A DNA stretch of 64,000 bases. Source: Streptomyces sp. H27-H1. GTDB lineage: Bacteria > Actinomycetota > Actinomycetes > Streptomycetales > Streptomycetaceae. A program made the translations under genes and the position numbers. Numbering within the stretch: the first letter of the stretch is position 1; each line of letters opens with the position of its first letter. This document shows positions 35,925 to 44,244 of this stretch, in pieces. The stretch is taken from positions 1-64,000 of the forward strand of contig NZ_JAPNLJ010000003.1 in NCBI RefSeq assembly GCF_026627445.1, written 5' to 3'. Under the pieces are notes generated by a model. That model ran no database searches and had not been told where the DNA came from. It worked only from the letters and a program-made list of their open reading frames with translations.

Positions 35925-36878
35925 TTAGTACTGGCGTTGGGGGAGGGCCTTTTTGGCTTGTTCGGTGGTGAAGGTGGTTTCTTCGGTGATGACGCGCTGG
36001 GGGACTTGTTCGCCGTTTACGACCTTTTTGGCGAGGTCCATGAGCTGGTCGCCGAGGAGGGGGTTGCATTCGACGATGTAGTTGATGTCGCCGTCGGCGA
36101 GTGCTTGCATTCCGGCTTTGATGGCGTCGACGGTGATGATTTTGATGTCGGTGCCGGGTGTCTTGCCGGCTGCTTTGATGGCTTCGATGGCGCCGAGTCC
36201 CATGTCGTCGTTGTGGGCGTAGACGACGTCGATGTCGGGGTCGGCGCGCAGGAGTGCTTCCATGACCTGCTTGCCGCCGGCGCGGGTGAAGTCGCCGCTC
36301 TGGGAGGCGGTGACCTTGATGTCGGGGCGGGAGGCGATCTTGGTTTGGAAGCCCTTTCTGCGGTCGATGGCGGGTGCGGCGCCGGTGGTGCCCTGGAGTT
36401 CGACGACGTTGACGGGGCCGGTGGTGTTGGCCACGAGCCATTCGCCGGCCTTCTCGCCTTCCTTGACGAAGTCTGATCCGAGGAAGGTCTTGTAGAGGGA
36501 GGTGTCCTTGGAGTCGACCGCGCGGTCGGTGAGGATGACGGGGATGCCCGCTCGCTTGGCTTCCATGAGGACCGCGTCCCATCCGGTCTCCACCACGGGG
36601 CTGAAGGCGATGACGTCGACCTTCTGCTGGATGTAGGAGCGGATGGCCTTGATCTGGTTTTCCTGCTTCTGCTGGGCGTCGGAGAACTTCAGCTCGACGC
36701 CCGCGGTCTTGGCCGAGGCCTGGACGGAGTTGGTGTTGGCGGTGCGCCAGCCGCTCTCGGCGCCGACCTGGGCGAAGCCCATGGTGATCTTGTCGTCCTT
36801 GTCGCCACTGCCCGAACCGCACGCCGTCAGTGTGGCAAGCAGCAGGATGCCTGCCCCCGTGGTGATCTTCTTCAACAC
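35925..36878 (-). CDS. Sugar-binding lipoprotein of the ABC importer (copy A)
   Basis: 317 residues from GTG 36878, behind GGAGGAAC. Lipoprotein signal with lipobox LTAC (Cys20). Mature domain is a type 1 periplasmic-binding fold of the YtfQ/RbsB group: KITMGFAQVGAESGWRTANT, QIKAIRSYIQQKVDVIAFSP, IPVILTDRAVDSKDTSLYKTF, VNVVELQGTTGAAPAIDRRKGF, VYAHNDDMGLGAIEAIKAAG, IITVDAIKAGMQALADGDIN. It captures the sugar outside the cell. First gene of the importer operon (binding protein, ATPase, two permeases). Inside the inverted duplication; the other copy at 48456 is identical. Confidence 0.95.
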   Translation of the reverse strand: MLKKITTGAGILLLATLTACGSGSGDKDDKITMGFAQVGAESGWRTANTNSVQASAKTAGVELKFSDAQQKQENQIKAIRSYIQQKVDVIAFSPVVETGWDAVLMEAKRAGIPVILTDRAVDSKDTSLYKTFLGSDFVKEGEKAGEWLVANTTGPVNVVELQGTTGAAPAIDRRKGFQTKIASRPDIKVTASQSGDFTRAGGKQVMEALLRADPDIDVVYAHNDDMGLGAIEAIKAAGKTPGTDIKIITVDAIKAGMQALADGDINYIVECNPLLGDQLMDLAKKVVNGEQVPQRVITEETTFTTEQAKKALPQRQY

Positions 36879-36951
36879 TGCGTTCCTCCGTGCTCAACTT
36901 CGCCCACCAGGGGTGGCGGGCTTCGAGTGACCAGCGCCACTGGTGCATCAG

Positions 36952-36965
36952 AGTGAACGCTCACA
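36952..36965 (-). promoter_or_regulatory. LacI-type operator at sugar-binding gene, copy A
   Basis: Minus-strand TGTGAGCGTTCACT (palindromic core GTGAGCGTTCAC) 74-87 bases upstream of the GTG start, 9 bases after a TTGACG -35-like hexamer; it therefore covers the -10 region. It matches the shared pattern TGTKANCGNTMACA. Confidence 0.7.
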
Positions 36966-37043
36966 TCCAAGACCGTCAACCCCCTGACACAAGCGATTTA
37001 GCAGCAGAGTGGCGCCGCAGCGGCGTCGGCAGAGGGTGCGCTA

Positions 37044-37057
37044 TGTTAGCGCTCATC
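37044..37057 (+). promoter_or_regulatory. LacI-type operator in importer / lacI intergenic region
   Basis: TGTTAGCGCTCATC, in the 393-base region between the divergent binding-protein and LacI genes. A near-identical word occurs at the equivalent place in front of copy B (48289-48302), although the bases between it and the duplication are not conserved. Position suggests control of one or both divergent promoters. Confidence 0.65.
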
Positions 37058-37271
37058 TACCGGTGACCGCTGCCGGCGAGTGGCGTGCAAGGAGTGGCGC
37101 GGCCCGTGAAGCGGCATGGGGGGGCCTCAACCATTGATCACCTGGCCTCGGTAAGCTGGAAGGGCTGACGCAGCGCACCTGCCTGGGATCATGGGATAGC
37201 CCAGGGGCGCCGTTACTGCGAGGTCACTCAAAGGTCATGGCGGACAGGAACAGCCGAGTCAGGAGAAAACG

Positions 37272-38300
37272 GTGCAGGACATCTCAGCGGTTGCCCGCGC
37301 GGTGCGCGAACCGGCGATGACGGATGTCGCCCGGCTCGCCGGGGTATCCCATCAGACGGTCTCCCGCGTTCTCAACGACCATCCCAACGTCCGGGAGCAG
37401 ACGCGGCTGCGTGTGCGGGCCGCGATCGCCGAGCTGGGATACCGGCCCAACCGCGCCGCCCGCACGCTGGTGACCGGCCGGTCCCAGCAGATCGGGGTCG
37501 TGGCCCAGAACTCGACCCTCTTCGGACCCAACTCGACGCTGGCCGCCTTCGAGCTGGCCGCCGCGGCCCAGGGCTTCGCGGTGAGCGTGCGCCGGGTCCG
37601 AGTCCTCGACCGCTCCTCCATCGCCGCCGCGGTGGAGCACCACCGTGACCAGCGGGTCGCCGGCATCGTGGTCATCGCTCCCACTGCCTCCGCCGCCGAG
37701 GCCCTGGCGGAGATTCCGGCCGACGTCCCCCTGGTCGCCGTCGACGGAGACCCCGACCGGGGCGGAGCGCTGGTCACCGTCGATCAGGAGGCGGGCGCCT
37801 TCGCGGCCACGCGGCATCTGCTGGAGGCGGGTCACCAGACGGTGTGGCACGTCTCGGGGCCGCTGGACTGGTTCGACGCCGCGGGCCGGGCCCGCGGGTG
37901 GCAGCGCGCGCTGGAAGAGGCCGGCGCGGAGATCCCGCCGGTCAGTTCCGCCGACTGGAGCGCGGCCTCAGGCTACCGCGCGGGCCGGATGCTGGCCCGG
38001 ATGCCGGACGTGACCGCGGTGTTCGCGGCCAACGACCACCTGGCGCTCGGCATCATCCGCGCCATGGCCGAGCGGGGCCGTTCCGTCCCTCATGACGTGA
38101 GCATCGTCGGGTTCGACGACGTGCCCGAGGCGGAGTACTTCTCGCCCCCGCTGACCACCGTGCGGCCGGACTTCGACGCCGTGGCCACCGAGACCCTCGC
38201 TCTCCTGCTGGCCCGGATCGAGGGCGAGGCGGGTCCCTCGCTGCGCATCCTCAGCCCCACCCTCATCTCGCGGGAGAGCGTCACGGCCCCGCGCGTCTGA
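37272..38300 (+). CDS. LacI-family regulator of arabinose locus
   Basis: 342 residues from GTG 37272 behind AGGAG at 37261-37265; ATG 37317 would delete the first 15 residues. HTH: MTDVARLAGVSHQTVSRVLN, hinge RPNRAARTLVTGRSQQIGVV, then a type 1 periplasmic-binding effector domain with FEAAAQGFAV-like sequence, VTVDQEAGAFAATRHLLEAGHQ, FAANDHLALGIIRAM and VSIVGFDDVPEAEYFSPPLTTV. It is divergent from the importer and directly precedes araB, so it is the probable arabinose-responsive repressor acting on the TGTKANCGNTMACA sites. The inducer is not proven. Confidence 0.9.
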   Translation: MQDISAVARAVREPAMTDVARLAGVSHQTVSRVLNDHPNVREQTRLRVRAAIAELGYRPNRAARTLVTGRSQQIGVVAQNSTLFGPNSTLAAFELAAAAQGFAVSVRRVRVLDRSSIAAAVEHHRDQRVAGIVVIAPTASAAEALAEIPADVPLVAVDGDPDRGGALVTVDQEAGAFAATRHLLEAGHQTVWHVSGPLDWFDAAGRARGWQRALEEAGAEIPPVSSADWSAASGYRAGRMLARMPDVTAVFAANDHLALGIIRAMAERGRSVPHDVSIVGFDDVPEAEYFSPPLTTVRPDFDAVATETLALLLARIEGEAGPSLRILSPTLISRESVTAPRV

Positions 38301-38338
38301 GCTGGACCGCCTCGCCATTTTTCATGCCAGGGCTGGCT

Positions 38339-38368
38339 TGAGCACGCTCACATGTGGAAGCGTTCATG
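38339..38368. promoter_or_regulatory. Two weak LacI-type sites upstream of araB
   Basis: TGAGCACGCTCACA (38339-38352, minus-strand form TGTGAGCGTGCTCA) and TGGAAGCGTTCATG (38355-38368) lie side by side in the lacI-araB gap. Both keep the central GCG and outer TGA/TCA features but match the pattern incompletely. Confidence 0.4.
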
Positions 38369-38380
38369 TCGGTCCATCTC

Positions 38381-38409
38381 TTGACGCCACAGTTGTTAGC
38401 GATAACACT
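38381..38409 (+). promoter_or_regulatory. araB promoter with overlapping LacI-type operator
   Basis: TTGACG (38381-38386) is followed by TGTTAGCGATAACA (38394-38407), a palindrome with 5-base arms TGTTA/TAACA around GCGA, which covers the -10 region (about 38401-38409). The araB start is 41 bases further on. Repressor binding here would block RNA polymerase directly. Confidence 0.75.
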
Positions 38410-38447
38410 TCGATTGTTCCTCCCCGCGAACGATCAGAGGTGGCTCC

Positions 38448-40187
38448 ATGGCCGACGAACCCGATGCCCTCGTAGTCGGTATCGACTACGGCACCCTGTC
38501 CGGACGAGCCGTGGTGGTGCGCGTCCGCGACGGTGCCGAGCTGGGCACCGGCGTCCATGCCTACAAGCACGGCGTCATCGACCGGACGCTGCCCGCCACG
38601 GGCCGGGCCCTGCCGCCGGACTGGGCGCTGCAGGTGCCCGAGGACTACCTCGACGTGCTGCGGATAGCGGTCCCGGCCGCCCTCGCGGACGCAGGGGTCG
38701 ATCCGGCCCGTGTGATCGGCATCGGGACCGACTTCACCGCCTGCACCATGGTCCCGACCACCGCGGACGGCACACCCCTGTGCGACCTGCCCGGGTTCGC
38801 CGGGCAGCCCCACGCCTACGTCAAGCTGTGGCGCCACCACGCCGCCCAGCCGCAGGCCGACCGCATCAACACCCTGGCCCGCGACCGGGGCGAGAAGTGG
38901 CTGCCGCGCTACGGCGGCCTGATCTCCTCGGAGTGGGAGTTCGCCAAGGCGCTGCAGATGCTGGAGGAAGCGCCCGAGGTCTACGCCGCCACCGAACGCT
39001 GGGTGGAGGCCGCCGACTGGATCGTCTGGCGGCTCACCGGCACCTACGTGCGCAACGCGTGCAGCGCCGGCTACAAGGGGATGTACCAGGACGACGAGTA
39101 CCCCACCGCGGACTTCCTCGCCGAACTGAACCCGGCTTTCGCCGACTTCGTCACGGACAAGCTCGACCAGCCGATCGGACGGCTCGGCGACCGGGCCGGC
39201 GGCCTGAGCGCCGAGGCCGCGGCCTGGACCGGGCTGCCCGAGGGCATCGCGGTCGCCGTCGGCAACGTCGACGCCCACGTCACGGCCCCCGCGGCCGGCG
39301 CCGTGGAGCCCGGCCAGATGGTCGCCATCATGGGCACCTCCACCTGCCACGTCCTCAGCAGCGACGTCCTGCGCGAGGTCCCTGGAATGTGCGGGGCCGT
39401 CGACGGCGGCATCGTCGAGGGACTCTGGGGTTACGAGGCCGGACAGAGCGGAGTGGGCGACATATTCGCCTGGTACGTCGAGCACCAGGTGCCCGGCGCT
39501 TACCACGAGCAGGCCGGCGAACGCGGCCTGTCCGTGCACGAACTCCTCACCGAACTGGCAGCCGGGCAGGAGGTCGGCGAGCACGGACTCATCGCCCTGG
39601 ACTGGCACAGCGGCAACAGGTCCGTCCTCGTCGACCACGAACTGTCCGGACTGGTGCTCGGCCAGACCCTGTCCACCCGCCCGGAGGACGTCTACCGGGC
39701 CCTGCTCGAAGCCACCGCCTTCGGCACCCGGACCATCATCGAGACCTTCACCACCGCGGGCGTGCCCGTCACCGAACTGATCATCGCGGGTGGACTGGTC
39801 CGCAACCCGTTCCTGATGCAGGTCTACGCGGACGTCCTCGACCTGCCGCTGTCGGTCATCGGATCGACTCAAGGACCGGCCCTCGGCTCCGCCCTTCACG
39901 CGGCGGTCGCCGCCGGAGCGCACCGCGACATCCGCGCCGCCGCCCAAGCGATGGGCGCGGTCGAGCGGGCCGTGTACCGGCCCAGGCCTCGTCAAGTCGC
40001 CGCCTACGAACGGCTCTTCGACGAGTACTCCGAACTGCACGACTACTTCGGCCGTGGCGGCAACGACGTCATGCGCAGGCTTCGCGCCGTGCGCCGCGCC
40101 GCCATCGAGTCGGCCGCGCTCGAATCCGCCGCGCTCGAATCACCCGCGCTCGAATCCGCCGCGCTCGAAACCGAGGAGAGTCGATGA
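38448..40187 (+). CDS. araB: L-ribulokinase
   Basis: 579 residues, ATG 38448 behind AGAGGTGG. FGGY-family kinase: phosphate-binding VGIDYGTLSGRAVVVRV at the N-terminus, IGIGTDFTACTMVP, KLWRHHAAQPQADRIN, GNVDAHVTAPAAGAVEPGQMVAIMGTSTCH and the C-terminal IIAGGLVRNPFLMQVYADVL. Phosphorylates L-ribulose to L-ribulose 5-phosphate. The last 25 residues carry four to five ESAAL-type pentapeptide repeats from a 15-base DNA repeat (about 40105-40170), not usual for the family. ATGA overlap with araD. Confidence 0.95.
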   Translation: MADEPDALVVGIDYGTLSGRAVVVRVRDGAELGTGVHAYKHGVIDRTLPATGRALPPDWALQVPEDYLDVLRIAVPAALADAGVDPARVIGIGTDFTACTMVPTTADGTPLCDLPGFAGQPHAYVKLWRHHAAQPQADRINTLARDRGEKWLPRYGGLISSEWEFAKALQMLEEAPEVYAATERWVEAADWIVWRLTGTYVRNACSAGYKGMYQDDEYPTADFLAELNPAFADFVTDKLDQPIGRLGDRAGGLSAEAAAWTGLPEGIAVAVGNVDAHVTAPAAGAVEPGQMVAIMGTSTCHVLSSDVLREVPGMCGAVDGGIVEGLWGYEAGQSGVGDIFAWYVEHQVPGAYHEQAGERGLSVHELLTELAAGQEVGEHGLIALDWHSGNRSVLVDHELSGLVLGQTLSTRPEDVYRALLEATAFGTRTIIETFTTAGVPVTELIIAGGLVRNPFLMQVYADVLDLPLSVIGSTQGPALGSALHAAVAAGAHRDIRAAAQAMGAVERAVYRPRPRQVAAYERLFDEYSELHDYFGRGGNDVMRRLRAVRRAAIESAALESAALESPALESAALETEESR

Positions 40188-40846
40188 CCGCCACGGAAAC
40201 CGTCAACACCCTGCGCCGGACCGTCGCGGACCTGCACCGCGAGCTGACGCGGTACGAGCTGGTGATCTGGACCGCGGGCAACGTCTCGGCACGCGTCCCG
40301 GGGGAGGACCTCATGGTCATCAAGCCCTCCGGTGTCTCCTACGACGACCTCGGCCCGGACTCCATGGTCGTGACCGACCTGCACGGAAACCTGGTCGAGG
40401 GCGACCTGGCGCCGTCCTCGGACACCGCCGCCCACGCCTACGTCTACCGGCACATGCCCGAGGTCGGCGGTGTCGTCCACACCCATTCGCCCTACGCCAC
40501 CGCCTGGGCGGCCCGCGGCGAACCCATCCCGTGCGTCCTCACCATGATCGCCGACGAGTTCGGCGGCGAGGTGCCGGTGGGCCCCTTCGCCCTGATCGGT
40601 GACGACTCCATCGGCCGCGGCATCGTGGAGACCCTCCGCGACAGCCGCTCACCCGCGGTCCTCATGCGCAACCACGGCCCCTTCACCGTCGGCCGCGACG
40701 CGCGCGCCGCCGTGAAGGCCGCCGTCATGGTCGAGGACGTCGCCCGCACCGTCCACTTCGCGCACCAGCTCGGCACCCCGCACGTGATCGACGAATCCGC
40801 CGTGGACCGGCTCTACGAGCGCTACCAGAACGTATACGGGCAGTGA
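40184..40846 (+). CDS. araD: L-ribulose-5-phosphate 4-epimerase
   Basis: 220 residues, ATGA overlap with araB. Class II aldolase fold: [63 protein letters not shown] (metal-binding HTH plus the later His of [10 protein letters not shown]). Makes D-xylulose 5-phosphate, which enters the pentose phosphate pathway. The stop overlaps a GTG of araA. Confidence 0.95.
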   Translation: MTATETVNTLRRTVADLHRELTRYELVIWTAGNVSARVPGEDLMVIKPSGVSYDDLGPDSMVVTDLHGNLVEGDLAPSSDTAAHAYVYRHMPEVGGVVHTHSPYATAWAARGEPIPCVLTMIADEFGGEVPVGPFALIGDDSIGRGIVETLRDSRSPAVLMRNHGPFTVGRDARAAVKAAVMVEDVARTVHFAHQLGTPHVIDESAVDRLYERYQNVYGQ

Positions 40847-40863
40847 GCCCACGAGGGGAAACC

Positions 40864-42354
40864 ATGACCGCCACCACCCGCCCGCAGATCTGGTTCCTCA
40901 CCGGCAGCCAGCACCTCTACGGCGCCGACACCCTGAAGCAGGTCGCCGATCAGTCCGCCAGGATCCAGGAGATGCTGGCCGGCTCCGGACGGATCGGCGC
41001 CGACATCGTGGGCAAGCCGGTCCTGACCGAGACCTCCGCCATCAGGCGGACCCTGGAGGCCGCCAACACCGATCCGGACTGTGTCGGGGTGATCGCGTGG
41101 ATGCACACCTTCTCTCCCGCGAAGATGTGGATCTCCGGACTCGACGCGCTGCGCAAGCCGCTGCTCCACCTGCACACCCAGCTCAACCGGGAACTGCCCT
41201 GGTCGTCCATCGACATGGACTTCATGAACCTCAACCAGGCAGCCCACGGGGACCGCGAGTTCGGCTACATACAGACCCGCATCGGCGTGGCCCGCAAGAC
41301 CGTGGTCGGCCACGTGTCCGACCCGCAGGTCGTGCAGCGGGTCGACGACTGGGTCCGGGCGGCCCTCGGCTCGCACCACATGCGCCACCTCCGCCTGGCA
41401 CGCTTCGGGGACAACATGCGCAACGTCGCCGTGACCGAGGGCGACAAGGTCGAGGCGGAGCTCCGCTTCGGCGTCAGCGTCAACACCTACGGCGTCAACG
41501 ACCTCGTCGAGCTGGTCGACGCGGTCTCCGACGAAGAGATCGACAAGCTCGTCGCGGAATACGCCGAACTGTACCGACTCGCACCGGAGTTGCGGGCCGA
41601 CGGTGACCGGCACTCCTCGCTGCGCTACGCCGCCTCCATCGAGGCCGGCCTGCGCCGGTTCCTCGTCGAGGGCGGCTTCGGGGCCTTCACCACCAACTTC
41701 GAGGACCTCGGCGGTCTGCGGCAGCTCCCCGGTCTCGCGGTGCAGCGCCTGATGGCCGACGGATACGGCTTCGGCGGCGAGGGCGACTGGAAGACGTCCG
41801 CCCTCCTCGCCGCGGCCAAGGCCATGGGACCGCAGGCTTCCTTCATGGAGGACTACACCTACCACTTCGGGCCCGGGGAGGCGAAGGTGCTCGGGGCTCA
41901 CATGCTCGAGGTGTGTCCGTCCATCGCCGACGCCCAGCCGTCCTGCGAGATCCACCCGTTGTCGATCGGAGGCCGCGAGGACCCCGTGCGTTTGGTGTTC
42001 GACACCGTCCCGGGCCCCGCCACGGTCATCGGCCTGGCCGACATGGGGGACCGCTTCCGCCTCATCGCCAACGAAATCGACGTGGTGACCCCCGACGAGC
42101 CGCTGCCCTGCCTCCCGGTGGCCCGGGCGGTCTGGAAGCCGCGCCCGTCGCTGTCCACGTCGGCCGAGTGCTGGCTGATGGCCGGCGGCCCGCACCACAC
42201 GGTCCTCACCACGGCGGGCCCGGGCGTCCTGCGCGACTTCGCGCAGATGGCCGGCACCGAACTGGTGATGATCGACGACAGCACGACCGCCCACGACTTC
42301 GAGGACCGCCTCCGCTGGAACCAGGCCTACCACCGCCTCGCCCAGCGCATGTGA
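40864..42354 (+). CDS. araA: L-arabinose isomerase
   Basis: 496 residues from ATG 40864 (GAGGGG just upstream); the overlapping GTG 40843 is in frame but adds only seven residues. Strong family identity: [119 protein letters not shown] and GGPHHTVLT; these contain the metal-binding Glu and His residues. Converts L-arabinose to L-ribulose. Last gene of the araBDA operon, followed by a strong terminator. Confidence 0.97.
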   Translation: MTATTRPQIWFLTGSQHLYGADTLKQVADQSARIQEMLAGSGRIGADIVGKPVLTETSAIRRTLEAANTDPDCVGVIAWMHTFSPAKMWISGLDALRKPLLHLHTQLNRELPWSSIDMDFMNLNQAAHGDREFGYIQTRIGVARKTVVGHVSDPQVVQRVDDWVRAALGSHHMRHLRLARFGDNMRNVAVTEGDKVEAELRFGVSVNTYGVNDLVELVDAVSDEEIDKLVAEYAELYRLAPELRADGDRHSSLRYAASIEAGLRRFLVEGGFGAFTTNFEDLGGLRQLPGLAVQRLMADGYGFGGEGDWKTSALLAAAKAMGPQASFMEDYTYHFGPGEAKVLGAHMLEVCPSIADAQPSCEIHPLSIGGREDPVRLVFDTVPGPATVIGLADMGDRFRLIANEIDVVTPDEPLPCLPVARAVWKPRPSLSTSAECWLMAGGPHHTVLTTAGPGVLRDFAQMAGTELVMIDDSTTAHDFEDRLRWNQAYHRLAQRM

Positions 42355-42388
42355 TCCGACCGGAGCCCTGAGCGGCCCGTACCGCAGG

Positions 42389-42420
42389 AAGGAGCCCCGC
42401 CCGAATGGGCGGGGCTCCTT
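42389..42420 (+). terminator. Strong hairpin terminator after araA
   Basis: AAGGAGCCCCGCCC (42389-42402) pairs perfectly over 14 bases with GGGCGGGGCTCCTT (42407-42420) around a GAAT tetraloop, 34 bases after the araA stop. Highly stable; it also separates araA from the convergent GH43 gene. Confidence 0.85.
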
Positions 42421-42566
42421 CGGCGTCGGAGGGGGCGGTCGCTCGCGTACGGGCGGCGGGCCTTCGTGGAACAGATGGCCGGCCGGCGCCCGCCTGACGC
42501 GTCCGGACTGGAAGGTCATCGCCTCTCAGCCGGGCGCGAGGCGCTCCTCGTCAGCGGGTATGGAGA

Positions 42567-44036
42567 TCAGGCGATGCTCCACTGCTGGGCGTTGTTGCCG
42601 TTGCAGGTCCACTGTCGGACTTCGGATCCCGGTGTGGTGGCGAAGTTGTAGTTGTCCAGGCACAGCCCGCTGTGCCGGTTGGCGAGAGTGGAGAAGCCCT
42701 CGCCCGCGGCACTGATACGCCACTGCTGGGCGTTGTTTCCGTTGCAGGTCCACTGCCGGACTTCGGATCCCGGCGTGGTGGCGAAGTTGTAGTTGTCCAG
42801 ACACAGGCCGCTGTGCCGGTTCCGGACTTGGTAGTACCCGTTGCTCGCCGGCGTCAGATGCCAGTCCTGTACGGTCGCGCCGCCGCAGGTCCACTGCTGG
42901 ACGGCGGAGCCGGGGGCCGTGGCCCAGTCGCGGTCGTCCAGGCACAGCTTGCTGTGCCTGTTCCGCAGGGTCACCGGCGCCGCGGCGGCCCCGGCCTCGC
43001 CCGACGGGCCCGGGAGGGCGGTCGTGGTGGACACCGGCACGCCGAGGTTCGGCGTGCCGTCCGCGTTCCAGGAGATCTTCTGCACCCGGGTCGTGCGTGT
43101 GGTGCCGCAACCCTGACTCGCGGAGGAGTTCGCGTGGTAGGCGATCCAGGTCTCGCTGCCGTCGGGCGAGGTGAAGAACGAGTGGTGTCCGGGGCCGAAG
43201 ACGCCGGCGGCGTCGTTGCGCTGGAAGATCGGGTTGGCCTGCTTGGTCCACGAGGACGCGAGGAGCGGGTCACCGCCGCGGTACTCCAGCATGCCCAGCT
43301 TGTAGTTGGGGCCGTTGCAGTGGCTGGCCGAGTAGGTCAGGAAGGTCCGGCCGCCCCGTTGCAGGGCGAAGGATCCCTCGTTGACCGCTCCGTCCTGCCT
43401 CTCCCAGGCGAGCGTGGGGGCCGAGATCCGGGTTCCGCGCGCGCTCGCCGTCCACGGGTTCGAGAGGGGTGCGATGTAGAGCGACTGCAGGTTGTCCTGC
43501 GGGGAGAACGCCGAGAACGTCATGTAGAGGTTCCCGCCCAGCCTGAGCAGGCTCGCGTCGATCGCCCACCCGTTGTCGGGCATGAGGTCCATGATGCCGC
43601 GGTCGGTGTAGGGGCCGAGCGGATCGCGTCCGGAGCTCTCCAGGACGTGTGTCCTGCGGGGCCCGCCGGTCTGCTCCACCGAGTAGTAGAGGTACCAGCG
43701 GTCGCCGATCATCTCCAGATGGGGCGCCCACATGCCCGTCCCGCCGGAGCGGAAGACCAATTGCTCCGCCGCGTCGTGCAGGCCGGCGACGGTCGCCGAC
43801 CGGCGCATGACGATGTCGGACGTCCAGGTGGTCGCGACGTAGTAGTAGAAGCCCTCGTGGAAGACCAGTGTCGGGTCGGCGCTGTTCGGCGCGCCCACCA
43901 CGGGATTGGTGAAGGAGGGGCCGGGCGCGGCCTCGGCCCGGCCGGTACTGATCAGGTGCGTGCTCATCGCGGTGACGAGGGCGAGGGCGAACAGGAGGAT
44001 TCGCCTTACCGCCGTCTGTCGTCGAGTGGATGACAT
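42567..44036 (-). CDS. Secreted GH43 arabinanase/arabinofuranosidase with ricin-type (CBM13) domain
   Basis: 489 residues, ATG 44036. Signal peptide (ILLFALALVTAMSTHLISTGRAEA) then a five-bladed GH43 domain, residues 35-345: NPVVGAPNSADPTLVFHEGFYYYVATTW (catalytic base Asp in DPTLV), APHLEMIGDRWYLYYS, INEGSF-like VNEGSFALQ and GPGHHSFFTSPDGSETWIAYH. C-terminal ricin-B repeats with QxW motifs (VQQWTC, VRQWTC, AQQWSI). The last two repeat units are almost identical in DNA as well, a recent 141-base duplication. The enzyme should act on arabinan or arabinoxylan side chains. Confidence 0.9.
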   Translation of the reverse strand: MSSTRRQTAVRRILLFALALVTAMSTHLISTGRAEAAPGPSFTNPVVGAPNSADPTLVFHEGFYYYVATTWTSDIVMRRSATVAGLHDAAEQLVFRSGGTGMWAPHLEMIGDRWYLYYSVEQTGGPRRTHVLESSGRDPLGPYTDRGIMDLMPDNGWAIDASLLRLGGNLYMTFSAFSPQDNLQSLYIAPLSNPWTASARGTRISAPTLAWERQDGAVNEGSFALQRGGRTFLTYSASHCNGPNYKLGMLEYRGGDPLLASSWTKQANPIFQRNDAAGVFGPGHHSFFTSPDGSETWIAYHANSSASQGCGTTRTTRVQKISWNADGTPNLGVPVSTTTALPGPSGEAGAAAAPVTLRNRHSKLCLDDRDWATAPGSAVQQWTCGGATVQDWHLTPASNGYYQVRNRHSGLCLDNYNFATTPGSEVRQWTCNGNNAQQWRISAAGEGFSTLANRHSGLCLDNYNFATTPGSEVRQWTCNGNNAQQWSIA

Positions 44037-44097
44037 CGTGCCTCCTCGGGGCAGATGGACCGTGCGGGGTGGGGGATCTGTGCATGGGCGGACAGCC

Positions 44098-44122
44098 GGG
44101 CCGCCGTCATGAAGGGCGGCCC
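44098..44122 (-). terminator. Hairpin between the two GH43 genes
   Basis: GGGCCGCC and GGCGGCCC flank CGTCATGAAG-like loop sequence in the 208-base gap between the end of the 44245-45669 gene and the start of the 42567-44036 gene, both on the minus strand. It is likely to separate their transcripts. There is no T-tract. Confidence 0.45.
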
Positions 44123-44244
44123 CGGTTCGCTGATGCTCACGGAGCAGGAGCAGGAGCAGGACTGGAGCGAGTACTGAAGCGACCTGGGGCGGGCCGCACC
44201 CGGGGTGGCCGGCGGGCAGGCGTGCTGTCGCGTGCCGGCCGAGG

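Larger units (their letters stand above)
35850..37003 (-). repeat. Inverted duplication, copy A (carries sugar-binding gene)
   Basis: 1154 bases repeated in inverse orientation at 48331-49484. By comparing the ends, both copies run exactly from TGCTAAATCGC upstream of the sugar-binding gene to GACGAAAGCAT downstream, then diverge at once. The translated copies are identical over all 317 residues; the one base difference I can see (36480 versus its partner near 48854) is silent. Copy A lies in the transporter operon on the minus strand. Confidence 0.95.

Noticed and set aside
34294..36948. Apparent 884-codon fusion of the binding-protein region and the ATPase
   Set aside because: The first part is an out-of-frame, His/Arg-rich reading of the binding-protein gene; the real ATPase starts at 35844.
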